From: Pararge aegeria
Lineage: Eukaryota; Arthropoda; Insecta; Lepidoptera; Nymphalidae
Assembly (NCBI RefSeq): GCF_905163445.1
Contig: NC_053184.1
Location: 9,424,001 to 9,488,000 of the forward strand
Reading direction: 5' to 3'
DNA: 64,000 bases
Position 1 is the stretch's first letter. Every line of letters begins with the position of its first letter. A model generated the notes under the pieces. The model was not told the DNA's origin, searched no databases, and saw only the letters and a program-made list of their open reading frames with translations. The position numbers were made by a program, and so were the translations under genes. Below are positions 21,397 to 34,480 of this stretch, one piece after another.

Positions 21397-21650
21397 AATA
21401 TATTACGACAGTAAACACATCGCCACCTAGCCCCAAAGTAAGCGTAGCTTGTATAATGGGTACTAAGACAGCTGATGAATATTGTTATGAATATAATACT
21501 TACACAGAAATACTTATAATATACAGATAAACACCCAGACACTGAAAAACATTCATGTTCATCACACAAATATTGTACAGTTGTGGAAATCGAACCCACG
21601 GCCTTGGACTTAGAAAGCAGGGTCGCTGCTCACTGCGCCAATCGGCTGTC
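21397..21650 (-). mobile_element. tRNA-derived SINE, family 2, near full length
   Basis: Reverse complement shows GACAGCCGATTGGCGCAGTG (A box), GTGGGTTCGATTTCCAC (B box) and the 3' body TAAGCGTAGC/GGGGCTAGGTGGCGATGTG. Four other copies lie at about 23.9, 26.0, 32.5 and 46.5 kb. Confidence 0.88.
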
Positions 21651-23093
21651 AAAAAAAAAACACTAAAATCTCATTTTGTTGTATTTGTTTAAATTTATTA
21701 AATTGGTTTATTATATTTTTAAAACATACTTTACATTAAAAATTTATGAAAATATTGTTTACATGAAAAGAAAACTTGTGCATGATTTTTGATTAAAAAA
21801 AAAAACAACACTCATACGAAAAGACACAATATGTTTATCCGCCAAAAATCGAGCCAGAGGACATGATAGAGAAGCATTAGGTTGAACACAAAATAATATA
21901 AATTACGCGATGTTGTGTGCAATAAAGAAAGTTTTGCCGTAAACTGAAAGTAGAAAGAAAACTGTAGGTACTGTGCGCAATCTTTCCCTGTAGTTATCAT
22001 GCTGTTTTTCTCCATTATCTCAGTTATAAACGCCGTTGGTACAAATTGAGGGAACAGTAAATATTTATGTTTCTGAGTGTATGTTGCGTTTAGTTTATTG
22101 TCGGCCATAAATCGACTGCTGAAAGTCAGAGCAAGGCCGTTAAATTACTATAATCGTAACATAAACTATATCGATCTTGTTGGTCGATTTAATGGGTCTA
22201 GTCATTATATGCCATTATATATTCTACCAGCTTATATACCTACTACTCTAGCAGTGTAATTTTGGTTTTTTAAACTTTTCCGCAAAAATCGCCTGTTTTT
22301 CCGGGCTTAAAAGTATCTTTGAATGCATGCTATATCTATAGTCACTACTTGGCTTCAAACGCTAATGGTGTATTAAAGACGTAATGAGAATATTGGAAAA
22401 CTTTTTTTTCACGACTTTTAACCGGGATCAATACTTTTATAGAAATAACTAGGTAGACACCTTTTACTTTACTTTTAGAGGAGTAACTATTTAGTTTTAA
22501 ATATATATTTGATAACTACCAAAACATCAGTCGTAACCCTATTATCCTACCCTTCACGCACAGTTCGGCAACGGCTTTGAACGATTTATTTTAATAAGAT
22601 GTTTTAAATAAATTGAATGAAAAAATGTAAAATTATTGTAGACTGAACGCAACTTCAAAACAACCGTGAAAAGTGTCAAGAGTCTCTCTGATCTATGAGT
22701 AATGGTCTGTGCCCAGCTGTGGGAGCTTAATGAGCTGAGGATAATGACAAGCGAACCTGTATTAGGGCCGTATATAATAAACTACCTTATAGTCATACCT
22801 ACTCTATAAACTCGTTACCACATACTAACTCGTTTACCTTATTCATTTCTATCATTTTCCTAGTATTTAAACGAGGCCAGGTCTTAATACCTATAGTATT
22901 TCTTTTGCTTAGTTTACTGTTTCACCCATACAAATTGTGCTACGTGAACTTAATTTTAAACTACACTAACGTAAAAAAAAGTTAGAGACTTCAACGTTGA
23001 TATTGCTCTAAATATTAAAAAAAATACTTATCGCGCGGCTGGGTTTGTTGTGGACTTCGGTTAGCATAGGCACGACACATTATTCGTCGCGGA

Positions 23094-23235
23094 TGTGTGC
23101 CAAAGCGTTCCCATGGCCCAGCCACCAGGCGACTGGTAGGAACACCGCGGGATTTCAGTCGGTACGAGTTTGACATGATCACCGTGTCTCCCCGTGGCGC
23201 GGTGGTATCTATGAGGATTTCCCCACATGAAAAAA
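23094..23235 (+). repeat. Dispersed repeat, family E
   Basis: AAGCGTTCCCATGGCCCAGC, CACCAGGCGACTGG and GATTTCAGTCGGTAC match in order a second copy at 40838-40978. Confidence 0.75.
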
Positions 23236-23430
23236 AGGCACGACACATTATCTCAAAATCTTCTTACGCTGTTTTATTCACTCTCCGAGCATGGGCGCAC
23301 GGGTGGAAATAATATACGCATCCCACTTGAAACGGAGATAAACTTCTTTTCTCGTATTACGTGCTTTGTTAGCCTGGCAGGTGTAAAAGTCATTCTTATA
23401 CCTCATTAGGGGTTGTCCTATAATTTTTGG

Positions 23431-23500
23431 CCAGACCCGGGATTCGAAACCAGGGCCTTGTGGTCTGCAGTCGAACATGCTACAGATCACAAGGTCCTGA
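23431..23500 (-). repeat. tRNA-like element
   Basis: On the minus strand GCATGTTCGACTGCAGAC and GGTTTCGAATCCCGGGTC give A- and B-box-like motifs about 35 nt apart. No full cloverleaf with paired acceptor ends is evident, so I regard it as the head of a SINE rather than a functional tRNA gene. Confidence 0.5.
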
Positions 23501-23913
23501 GCAACGCTAGAACAATGAGGTATTTCTGTAATATTTTAACTAAATTAAAAAGACAATACTATCTGTAATACTGATGCTGTAAAAGAAAAGTATAAATAAA
23601 AGGCCAAATGGAGTTACCCAGAAGGATAGTTGCAAGACGCTAATTCAATCAACTTCTATTTACGCTGGCAAACGTTACATTTACGGCACGTAAAACATTT
23701 TGCAGATTAATTAAATTGTAAGAGCAATAAGTTTACTTTTCCCGTAGGAATACAGTATACTGCTGGCCTCATGTCGTGAGTGCAAATGAATTAATGTTTT
23801 ATCTATAGTGTGTTATTGCTGTTTCTAACGTGGAAGATAATAATAACCTACCTTTTTAAAAATTAAACTACATATATGATTTTATGTTGAATTCCCCTCT
23901 TACCTGCTACTGC

Positions 23914-24174
23914 AGACAGCCGGTTGGCGCAGTGTGCAGCGATACTGCTTTCTTCCAAGGCCGTGGGTTCGACTCCCACAACTGAAAAGTGTTTGTGTGA
24001 TGAGCATGGATGTTTTTCAGAGTCTAGGTGTTTATCGGTGTATTATAAGTATTTATGTGTATTATATTCATAAAAATATTCATAAGTCATCATAGTACCC
24101 GTAACACAAGCTTCGCTTACTTTGGGGCTAGATGGCGATGTGTGTATTGTCGTAGTATATTTATTTATTTATTT
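23914..24174 (+). mobile_element. SINE family 2, near full length
   Basis: GACAGCCGGTTGGCGCAGTG, GTGGGTTCGACTCCCACAAC, TGTTTTTCAGAGTCTAGGTG and the terminal GGGGCTAGATGGCGATGTGT and TTGTCGTAGTATATTTATTT are all present. Confidence 0.9.
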
Positions 24175-24279
24175 ACTGCAGTAGTTAGGGTAATTCATGG
24201 GAAGGGACTTTCTGACTTGGAGGTGATAATGAGTATTTTATGACAGAAAAATCTAACAAATCTAGGCTCCACCTAGAAA

Positions 24280-24325
24280 AAAATTAAAGGATCATAAGGT
24301 CGTAGCCTTATGATCCTTTAATTTT
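24280..24325. repeat. Perfect 20-bp inverted repeat, 6-nt loop
   Basis: AAAATTAAAGGATCATAAGG (24280-24299) and its exact reverse complement (24306-24325) flank tcgtag. Confidence 0.95.
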
Positions 24326-25975
24326 GACAAAAAATCATTGGCATTCAGTGCCATATATATGTAAATAATAGATTTAATTTATCCATTAAAACTATAATAG
24401 TAAAGAGCACATAAAAGACGTTTTTTAAATCAAACACATAAAAAGACCGATTTCTCTACGGTTTCCTAGCAAATTTGCGTGGTAATTAAAAACAGTTGTA
24501 AGATACAAAAACCGAGGACTTGTAACATTCAAACTGTGACATACGACCGGTCAAGGTTCACTTGCTAGCAGCGACAATATGAGTAGTGTAATTTGTTCAA
24601 TAACATTAAAAAAAAATGGAACGATAACCAGAATTTATATACGAGAAAACGTAATCCGTTTGCCGTTTAATGAGTGGTTTCCTTGTATGTGCATTGATTG
24701 GGTTGAATGACTGCTTCAGTTCGATCTCAGTAATACATTCAGAATTCTTACACTATTGTAATCTATTAGGTAAGGATATAAACAAAATGTAAATAAACAA
24801 AAAAGTCATGAGCTACATGTAGGCTACATCCAGAATTAACTACTTTCCTTTTAGTATCAAATAAGTTAGTAAATATTTTATTTATGTTAGTATTGTACAG
24901 TAAACTTAGTTTTTGTACAGTGAAAACTTTATTACAGTACGTTCACAGAGAACTAGTGACATTTAAACAGCGACACGCGACAAGTCAAGGTTGAAGTATT
25001 TTAATGCCCTGGGCGTAACAATACTCAGTTTGTCCATTTTGTATAATTAGTTTCCAATGTACAATGTACATTGTAAGTTATTACTTTTTTACACAAAATG
25101 TATTTTTTGACTTCACTTATTTTGGCACCGCTTTATATAATAACTGTCTTATTTCACGTTGCAAAGCTACGAGTGCGATGCCACAATAAAGCAGGCAATG
25201 AAAGCTCCATCTTGTGCTATTTTTTTTATTTAAAATCGAGATGTTCATGGTTCAATTGATTTTTAAAGATTAGCCAGATATCTGTACATAAAATAAATAT
25301 TTTGAGAAATACCGCCATTTGTTCGCGTACAGCTTGTGTCTTCTTTTTGTTTATGGGTTCAAATGGGTCCATGGCAGAACAGTAATATTTGTTAGTAGTG
25401 CATTAATCTGATACATTTAGTAAAGATCTTAGGAATATCATTGGAGATTGAGGGAAAACTCCCTAGTGGAAAGCAGCAAACCACTCACTTATAACTTAAA
25501 TGGAAGACAGCTACCATAATATATTAATACAGCTAATATTTGTCGCGGAATCAAAATGTAAACTCGTTGTTAAATAAAGAATATCGTTAAGTCATCTTCA
25601 GCCGATCTGATATTTTAATTATTTACTAACCTATTCCATACAATAAAAAATATTTATCATATTTATAAAAATACTCATCGCTTTAATAAAATACTAGTTG
25701 TTCTCTGCCACGCTTCGCTGTGGCACATTGTGATTGAATGGTTGAGAAAAATAGATAAAAACAATCCTTGATGCGTATATATATCATGCTAAAATTTCAG
25801 TCCGAACATTGCAGAACTTTTTTGAGTTTTTAAAGCGTACACAAACCAACATTTATAAATATATAGATATGTGTTTTAGAACACTAAAGATGTCCCTCCT
25901 ACTTCCAGAGGCAACCAGTATTATTTGGAAATTAAAGATAGTAGTAGTTAGACTTTTACCAATTACATTTTTAGA

Positions 25976-26222
25976 GATTGGCGTAGTTTGCAGCGACCCT
26001 GCTTTCTGAGTCCAAGGCTGTGGGTTCTATTCCCACAACTGGAAAATGTTTGTGTGATGAGCATGAATGTTTTTCAGTCTGGGTGTTTATATGTATATTA
26101 TAAGTATTTATGTATTATATTCAAAAAAATATTCAACAGCTATCTTAGTACCCATAACAAGCTACGCTTACTATGGCGCTAGGTGGCGATGTGTGTATTG
26201 TCGTAGTATATTTATTTATTTT
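25976..26222 (+). mobile_element. SINE family 2 copy
   Basis: Begins in the A box (GATTGGCGTAGTTTGCAGCG) and keeps GTGGGTTCTATTCCCACAAC, CAGTCTGGGTGTTTATATGT and the 3' CTAGGTGGCGATGTGTGTAT. Confidence 0.88.
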
Positions 26223-26434
26223 TTATAATTAATAAGATAGTTTTTTTTTGTTGAGGGAGGTTGTAGAAGTATGCTGGGACCCCTAGCTAACGCAGGTAAA
26301 CCGCGAGGCATAGCCGGTAATGTACTCTACGATTCAGACGGTAGCAAAACAACGCCAATTTCTTATCTCCGGGTTGGAAATGCGAATTTTTATACAGAAA
26401 AACCTAGTTCCTACAATTTTTATCATTATCATTA

Positions 26435-26621
26435 TCAACCCGTTACAGGCCACGGGTCTTCTCTCAGAATGAGAAGGGTGTGTGCCGTCCACCACCAGAT
26501 CACCAACTTCTGATTGCTAGACTGCACACGCCTTAAATAACTTTATGGAGAACACTCCGGCATGCAAGTTTAATCACGATGTTTTACATCACCGTAAAAG
26601 CAAGTGATATTTGAATTGCTT
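26435..26621 (-). mobile_element. SINE family 1 copy, body only
   Basis: Reverse complement of the family body: CACGGGTCTTCTCTCAGAAT, ATGGAGAACACTCCGGCATG, CACGATGTTTTACATCACCG and AAGCAAGTGATATTTGAATT. Confidence 0.82.
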
Positions 26622-26821
26622 AAAGTAGTTTGTAAGCCCGAGCCAAATTATCGTAGCTACCTAGGGGATCCTATCTCGAATATTTTTTACTACCGCAACG
26701 ATGCGGATAAGCTAACTAATAATTGCATTTTAATGCTAATGATTTGGTCTTCGGTTTAGAAAGATTGGATGGAGATATGGAGCAACATGGTTAAAAAATA
26801 TATGCAATAAATAAAATAAAC

Positions 26822-26985
26822 TCCACTACGAACGCTAAGGTGTGAAAATCTCTTCCGGCATCTTTGTTTCCTGCCACATATAACTTAAGTACCTTCAAGG
26901 TGAAAGTGGATAAGCGTTTCTAGGGAAACGCGTCCTAACCTAGATCTCATCATTGCTCTCTCTGAGGTATGATGTTTTCGCCATG
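26822..26985 (-). repeat. Dispersed repeat, family L
   Basis: CTTTGTTTCCTGCCACATAT, TACCTTCAAGGTGAAAGTGG, TTCTAGGGAAACGCG and ATCATTGCTCTCTCTGAGGT run in the same order as a second, shorter copy at 27385-27475. Orientation uncertain. Confidence 0.55.
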
Positions 26986-27384
26986 ATAAAATGCCTAGCG
27001 GCTATGCGTAAAGGTATAAATTGCAATTATTCACTCAGTAATAAAACTTACATTATAACAAGTGGCCAGTTATCGCCTGTTAGTCTATCATCTATTTATA
27101 GTGTACCGCGAGGAATGATACACATCAGAATTCTGATACTGTAGTCAAATTTTTAAATCGTAAACAAAGACCACTTAAACCAATGTTGATTGATTTATTC
27201 AACCCACTATAAAAACGGGTGGGGCTGTTTATTATAAGCTTGCCTGTTTCGTCGCTATCTGTGAGTTAGTTCAGACGACACATTGACATAGACACGCTTA
27301 ATGGATGCGACGGAAGGACTTTTATTTTATTTATTTACAGGAGTATTTAATTTTTACCACGTTCTAATATTAGATTAGAGGTTT

Positions 27385-27475
27385 CCTGCCTCGCATCTTC
27401 AAGCGAAGGGTGGATAGCCATTTTCTAGTCGAACTCAGGATTTTTCATTGCTTTCTATAAGTAATGATCAGCCAG
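27385..27475 (-). repeat. Dispersed repeat, family L, second copy
   Basis: TTTCCTGCCTCGCATCTTCA, AGCGAAGGGTGGATAGCCAT, TTTCTAGTCGAAC and TTTCATTGCTTTCTATAAGT parallel the copy 550 nt upstream. Confidence 0.5.
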
Positions 27476-27643
27476 TGTCGCTAAATATTGAATTATTTAA
27501 AATACAGCCTAATTGGCTGGAAATTATAAGTTAATTACAATTAAATCCTTATGCAATTTTAATAATATGGTTTCCTTAAGTTGTATTCTGAAATCAGGAA
27601 AGTCTTCTGCTTCCTAATTACTCATTAATTTATAGCAGATATT

Positions 27644-27752
27644 GTGTCTACCAATCCGCACTTGGTCCGCGTGGTATACTACGGCCTAAACCCTTCTCAC
27701 TCTGGGAGGAGACTCATGCCATGTAGTGGGCCGGTAATAGATTGACATGGTG
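27644..27752 (+). mobile_element. SINE family 1, 3' fragment
   Basis: CCAATCCGCACTTGGTCCGC, ACGGCCTAAACCCTTCTCAC and GGAGACTCATGCCATGTAGT. Confidence 0.8.
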
Positions 27753-28046
27753 ATTGTGTCGTCGCGTTGATGTTGACTTGATAAGAAATTACCTGGACAT
27801 ACAGAGATCAGGCTGTGACGGTGAAGTAGCAAGAAGGTGGTTACTGGAACTCACACGTAGTGGCTTTTCATTTGATATTTAAATGACTTTTTCTTTTACT
27901 TGTACTTACCTAGTTAAAAGATAAACACAGACCACAATAGTAAGTGTTGATTTACATCGTTTGTCTTGGTAAATGATAACAACTTCTATTCCGGATGAGC
28001 CTAATAATTATATGACATACCCACTACCCAGACAGTAACTAGAAGG

Positions 28047-28068
28047 TAAGTGCATTATAATGCACTTA
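28047..28068. repeat. Perfect 22-bp palindrome
   Basis: TAAGTGCATTA followed directly by TAATGCACTTA, with no loop. Confidence 0.9.
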
Positions 28069-28504
28069 AATTTAGGGTTGTCAACTATATTTGAAAACTT
28101 ATAGGTGTATCTGGTCTTTTGAATGTCGAAAAGAAAAGTAGCTAAATAATAAATCAATTTACAAAGAGTTAAATGTGAAATGATTTTATTGATAGACTTG
28201 GTGATGAGACCTTTAATATTACAAGCTAGCTTAACTCAGTATTTTTTGTTTTATTTCAAAGATTACTGTCGCTCTCTTATTCCTACCAGTAAGAATCAGT
28301 TATAATATTGGGAATGTAACAATCTGCAAATTAACAGTGTATGTTGGCTATTTGTCTAAGCTTTTACCATTTTACTTCGTACCTCAAGTATAAATTATTA
28401 TGATTTTATATATCTAAGAAAACTGCCGAAACTATATTTAATAATACCAAGTATAGAATATTATTATTTGCACGCACCTTTTACTTTTCGAAGGAGGTTC
28501 GAAA

Positions 28505-28645
28505 TCCTTTTAGCAATTTTGAAAAATATCGTAAGGATATCTGCATGTCAGGGAATTCTTCATATGTTATCAAGGTTGCGTGAAGACAGCCCAGCGTCTT
28601 GGAATACGGCTAAAAACTTCTCACTCTGAGGGGATGTGTGTGCGC
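28505..28645 (+). mobile_element. Highly decayed SINE family 1 copy
   Basis: AAATATCGTAAGGATATCTG, CATGTCAGGGAATTCTTCAT and ACGGCTAAAAACTTCTCACT follow the order of the family 1 body with many substitutions. Confidence 0.5.
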
Positions 28646-29042
28646 CACGCTAATCACTGATCTTGTTGTATTATTGTCCACCATTTATTATAGAAAACTA
28701 AAACAGGCGGTAAGGAACCCTACTTACACTAGACAAACATGCTGTAGGTACACAAACTAAATGCAAAGCGTTTATTTAACCTATTAATGCACCTTATCAT
28801 TTGGATATATTAGTTATATTATTACCCAAATGTAATTTTGATAATAAGTATTAAAAATATAGTGTCGATGTGTTTTTAATAATAATTCATTAAAGGAAAG
28901 GTGGTCTTGATTAAAAAAAATGTAAAATCGCTGTCTTAATCTCACTGGATTTTTCTATTTCGGATAATATCCCACTTCTGAATAATCGGCGGAATCTCGT
29001 GTTTTACAATTAAATCGAGGAAGTTATATACATATAGATGTA

Positions 29043-29202
29043 GAAACTATTAGTGGCGTGCATTGGGTTCCTTACCAGGGTATGCATACTGCAGGAAAAT
29101 TGAATGTAATGGCTAAAATTCTCCTCCTTTACGGGTTATATATCAATTTTAGGGTATGCAGTGCTTTTGTGCATGTATGAAGTGCACGCCACTGGAAACT
29201 AT
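29043..29202. mobile_element. hAT-like MITE (144 bp) with 8-bp target-site duplication
   Basis: The element 29051-29194 has inverted ends TAGTGGCGTGCA and TGCACGCCACTG (11 of 12 paired). It is flanked by identical 8-nt direct repeats GAAACTAT at 29043-29050 and 29195-29202. An 8-bp duplication with CAGTGG-type ends fits the hAT superfamily. There is no coding capacity, so it would be mobilised in trans. A decayed relative is at 1414-1553. Confidence 0.85.
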
Positions 29203-31984
29203 CAATGAGAAACAGCAGGGGCTATTGTACTAAAACGCCCTATTGATATCTAAATTTTGCAAGTAGGTAAGTAAGTTGGTCGATATCTACCGAAACCTAT
29301 AATAAGCGTCAACGACAAATAGGTAAGAAACTTAAGGTGGGTAAGTAGACAAAGGCTTTAGAAAAGTGAAATCTAAGTGCCTAAGTAAGGTCGCAGTGGT
29401 GTGGTCAGGGCATAACATACGGACCGTGGTCAATGAGAACATAATGATTTAAGGTTAACATAGTAATGTCGGGTGCCATTAGTAAAAAGCATTTAGTAAA
29501 ACGCAAGCAAAAGCAAAAGTAATGAGCAACTAATATAGATGTTGCGACATTCAGATAAATTATCGTAAAAGTGGTTACTAACTGATATGGAGTACAAATT
29601 ACAGACCACGATGGCAATACCTGACAACGGCCTTCGTATGTGACAGTCGTACCACTTAACTAAGTATCTAAGATAAAGCTAAACCGCGGTGTCCAAACTG
29701 CGTCTGATTACGTCCAGCGTGCAACCAATAGCAAGAACATAGCCTTGAGAATCTTGAGATTATATAGGACATCTATAAAATAATTGGAAACGCCTCGAGA
29801 TTTCTATAACCAATTCCTTTGGATCTCCTGTATCTCAGAACAGGATTAACTGGCTACAGGAATGAAGAATATCGAGTCAAAGATCAGACAAGTGTCTAGT
29901 TTCAGGTAGGCGTAGTAGGAGAATGTTAGAACTAGGTTATTTTTGTTTGAATGTATTTATAATAAGTGACAGATATAATATATACAAATATCGCAAATAT
30001 ATAAATCTTTATTTCAGGATTGATTTAAATAACTAAGTAAAGGTAAGCAAACGTAAAAAGGACTGTTACGCCGAGCATATAAACAAGGCCGATTTATTTT
30101 TTAATAATAAACAAATTAACCTATTTTCTGAACATCGAGCTGAATTTGTTTATTAATTGGCACATCATGGTTACACTAAACCCATGAAAACCTATGAGTT
30201 TGTCATACGCGCACTCTAATATCGTCCGCAAATCAATAGCAAAAAAAGTATCATTACTAAAAATATGAATAACGTAGTGATTTTATAGCCACTTCACCAT
30301 AGGCCAAAAGAGTAGGTATACAATTATATATCAGTGTCAAGTGCCATCGTCATGCTGATAGCGATTAAGTTAAACGTTAACGGATACGGTTGAGTCCACC
30401 TTTCCAACAAGCCAGAGCGCGCTAACTATCGTTAGAGCAAGAAACCATAAGCTTTAAAAACAACGATAAGCTAAGCTATAGAAATAAAATTAAAAAAAAA
30501 AAACTTAAAAACGTTTTAATCTATTAATATTATATAGTTAATAAATAATTTATGTTTTTAAATTTAAACCGAGATTACTTTGACATCCAGTATTCCTTAC
30601 TATCATGATCATCAGAATTATGCTGGTGTATGGCTTAAAATTGCGTTATTGCTGGAGCTGGAGATGAAGTTTTTGTATAAGTTGTTGTTTTCACGGTACA
30701 CACGACTTATTACCTACAGTATTTATCTTTCGTTATACTTTGTGTTATTATCTTCAAGTCAGTGTGCAAAAAGCAACAGTAGGTTTATCTTTGTAAACCT
30801 ATAACTGAAACCAGCCTATTATCATGTCATGTCGTTATCATACTATCGCAAATCAAACAGAAGTCAAGAATATGTTATGTGATGTTTCTTTCACAGATTT
30901 GCTGCACTGTATATTTATTTCAGATAACTCTATTTATTTATGAAAATAGTATTACATTATATAATAAGTGCTTCATATGTAGTAAGTTGTGTTAATCAGA
31001 TCAAATAAAAAGAAATCCTTATTCATAATACATAGGCCCTGAGACATACTTATAGCGTTTTTTAGAAACACGCTTACTTAAAACTGAAGAACAAACGAGG
31101 ATATCCAAAACATACAGCCGATTCATTAGGATGAACTCCAGGGAGAGCTATGATTAAAAATAACTCTAATTCTTATATAAAATCTTTTTCTCGGCCTCCC
31201 TGGTACAGCTAGTGGCGGTTTGGTCTTAGAAATTGAAGGTCAAGGAAAATAGAATCAATATCAGAAGCATTATCCCATCTGTGAAAGTAACTAAAATACA
31301 GAAGCCTGACAGTTTCTATATCTGTCATATTATGACAAATCATTTAAACACGTATGCTGCAAAGCTAAGTCTATTCGATAAATTATTTATATCAGGGCTT
31401 CGGCTTTCTAAGTACCACTCTTCCGACATAGACTTGCCCCAAGCTATTAAGCGTTCGGATACGGTTCTGTATAAAGACTGATTAGGGGTATGTAATTAAA
31501 GAAAGAACGAACGAAAAAAGATATTTTTTACACACTACAATATTTAACGTTATTCATACTCAACTAGTAGAAATGCAAGGATAACGCTGTCATGTGTGGC
31601 GTAACCCAGTAAAGTTCCAGGTCTGCATTATGCTACATTGATAACAATGTAGCGCTGATTTTCTGCTGAAACCTAAAGCAAGGTGACGCCATGGAAATTA
31701 TTGTACAGATATATAAAAAATAAAAAAAATAATAATAATAAAGAAGCACAACTTGCAAAACTTTAGTAAATGCATTAAAAAGCCCATGCTAGTATAACAA
31801 CCATGCAATATGATACAAATAAATACAAATACATATGTAATACGTTTTTATGTATTAATTGTTGAAACTATAAGGTTTATAGGAACGAAAACTCCGCCAC
31901 GTGCTCCTGAAAGTCTAACTGTTTAGCCAGAAGGAAATTTTTTAGTTGTTTCTTACTTTTAAGATTTCTACTAGAGGGGAAGGT

Positions 31985-32110
31985 GATTCCAATCAGTTAT
32001 GAATTGTGATACCCCTAACAGACAGCAGTCTAGATGACGCATCATCACGTACTGCCAGGTGAGGCGAGATGAGACTGCAATCAAGGACTAACTTGTAGTC
32101 AAATTGAATA
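31985..32110 (+). mobile_element. SINE body fragment, family 3
   Basis: GCATCATCACGTACTGCCAG, GTGAGGCGAGATGAGACTGC and AATCAAGGACTAACTTGTAG resemble the familiar 3' portion (CATCATCACTTACCATCAGGTGAGATT...) of a lepidopteran SINE/LINE family. Confidence 0.5.
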
Positions 32111-32139
32111 AACCTCATATAACATGTAAATCAGACCTT

Positions 32140-32365
32140 TAATGTCAAAGTCAAAGTCAAAAATATCTTTATTCAAGTAGGCACATAGGTGGCACTTTTA
32201 ATGCGTACATAAGAATTACACGGTAGTGAGATGATGGCAATAACCACATTCGTAAACTTAAAACTAAAGCAACGAGGGTTCCAAACGCGTCCTGGTCTAA
32301 GAAAAGCCCACAACAAACTTAGCCGGGTGTTTTTTTTTGTTATCACCATCTCACAATGTCATTTA
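32140..32365 (-). mobile_element. LINE 3' UTR, family A (minus-strand copy)
   Basis: Read on the minus strand it matches 19720-19890 block by block and ends AATAAAGATATTTTTGACTT followed by TGACTTTGACATT. 5'-truncated, with no RT codons left. Confidence 0.8.
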
Positions 32366-32407
32366 AAATTATTAGAAGAGCTATATATGCGTCTTCAGTG
32401 CAACTTC

Positions 32408-32515
32408 TACCATCTACTGCGATCACCAATCCGTCTGCCCAGAGTGGTGACTATGGATAAACCGTACCCTTGATAGCAGTCTTTAGTCCAGCCGTGGACA
32501 GTTACAGGCTGTTGA
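32408..32515 (-). repeat. Dispersed repeat, second copy of 9555-9655
   Basis: CATCTACTGCGATCACCAAT and TCTTTAGTCCAGCCGTGGAC are reverse complements of blocks in the 9.6-kb copy. Confidence 0.65.
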
Positions 32516-32542
32516 TAAAACCGTTCAGAAAATTCTACTGTT

Positions 32543-32762
32543 TGTCCAAGGCTTCCGTGGGTTCGATTCTCACAACTGGAAAATGTTTGTGTGATGAACA
32601 TGAATGTATTTCAGTGTCTGGGTGTTTATATGTATATTATAAGTAATTATATATTCATAAAAATATTCATCAGTTATCTTAGTACCCATAACACAAGCTA
32701 CGCTTACTTTGGGGCTAGGTGGCGATGTGTGTAGTGTCGTAGTACTCGTATATTTATTTAAA
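32543..32762 (+). mobile_element. SINE family 2, 5'-truncated
   Basis: Starts near the B box (CGTGGGTTCGATTCTCACAA), continues CAGTGTCTGGGTGTTTATAT and ends GGGGCTAGGTGGCGATGTGT. Confidence 0.88.
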
Positions 32763-34480
32763 TAGGTATTACTATACAGAAACGTTATTTGATGGAACTA
32801 CATAAAACTGTCATGCTATTATTTGAATACTTTGCCCTAATTTACAGTCACTATAAGCAGTGTAGAATATGTACCTAAAGTATTCAGAGAACATAAATTC
32901 ATTATTCTTGCAATTTAATTACGCAGCAAAATGTTTTACCGGTCGTTAATGTAATGAGCAGAACAGGGTAAATAGAAGTTGATTATATTACGTTTCTCTC
33001 TGAATATAAAATAACTTACCTACTGCAAAAGAGTTAAGTACAAATGAAATAAAAGTATGAGCAGAATGAAACTTTTTTTTAACTAAGAACTAAAGGGTTC
33101 CCGCGGGATTTTTGAAAACCGAAGAGAATACGCATACAGTCGGGAATCTGATACCAACATTAAAAAGGAAATGAGTAGTTGCATTATCAAATAAGTATAT
33201 GTACCTTTAAAGTCATCAATTTTATGGTGTGAAGTGATTTAGAAGTAGATATATTAATTTAATCTTCAAGACTTGAACTCTACCTTTTTTAAAAACCTCT
33301 TTCTTAGCGGATACGAACACCCTAAATTTTTTTTGATTATATGTAACAAACAGACATACAAACATTTATACAACTATTTAAAAATAGTTTTTTTTATAAA
33401 CACTGTGTTTTGTTGCAGAACTAGTACCGTACCGTATATACAACAAGCATTCAGTAAAAAGCTAGCAGCTTTTATATTATCAAGCATACACAAAGACAAT
33501 TATTCTACTAAGTATTAAACAGCCAACGTTTTATTTTCGTAGTCAACGAACAAGGCCGATACGCTTGAATATAAAATGGATATACCGAGAACAATATTAT
33601 AGCGTCTCGAGATTGTCTCGATTGACAATTCGTAACTATTTTTAGGAGTATGAGTAAACGGTGACTAGAATCATCGTATTATATTGTTTTGTAATCCGTC
33701 GTATACAACAATGTTCATTTACGTGTACATTTTGCCCTTCATACGGTATACGGTACAATATAAGAGTACAGTATACGGGTCAGCGCGGAAATCTGCCAAT
33801 AGAACTACTAAGTTTGCTGGCAATAATAGATCCCATGTTTTATTTTCACTCCTGAACATAAGACAGTAATAGAAACCAAACAACACAGTAATTTTCTGTA
33901 TTAAAACCTCTACCTAGTTTTTCTTTTTGCGAATTTAGCACGTTAAACAAACAAACTAAATCTCTTGTCACTTAACCAAATCTTATGATGTTTTGGAAAA
34001 TAAAATATTATAATTAGACAAAAATAAATAAAATACTTTTTTTTTACTACTGGAGTGTGAAACAACCGGATTTTGATTTAAGTATGCGACGTTGCAATCT
34101 AAATTTGGTATTATTTATATTTTTTGCTTTACCTGATTAATTCTATGACCAAGTTCAGTATAGATAGTGCATTTTAACTGCACTTGGAGGAAATATCAGT
34201 ACTGTTCAGTAATTTTAAACCATAACATGACATACATGATATTTCTACAATATGATCATTCTTTATTTCATCTCAAATTTTTAATAAATAACTAAGAAAA
34301 CTGTTGCTCTAATTTTCATTAGAGGTAACTTTGAGTATTTTTTTTCTACCAAGAAAACTGAAACATTTAAGTCAACCATTTAGTAAAAAATATGGTTAAA
34401 ATATAGATATATTTTTGTAACTAATAGTTTATCTCGATTTTGAAGTACTCAGCACCATAAGTGAAACCCTCGCCCTTAAC

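Noticed and set aside
23431..23500. Possible tRNA gene on the minus strand
   Set aside because: Box-like motifs exist, but I could not form paired acceptor and anticodon stems; treated as SINE-derived.
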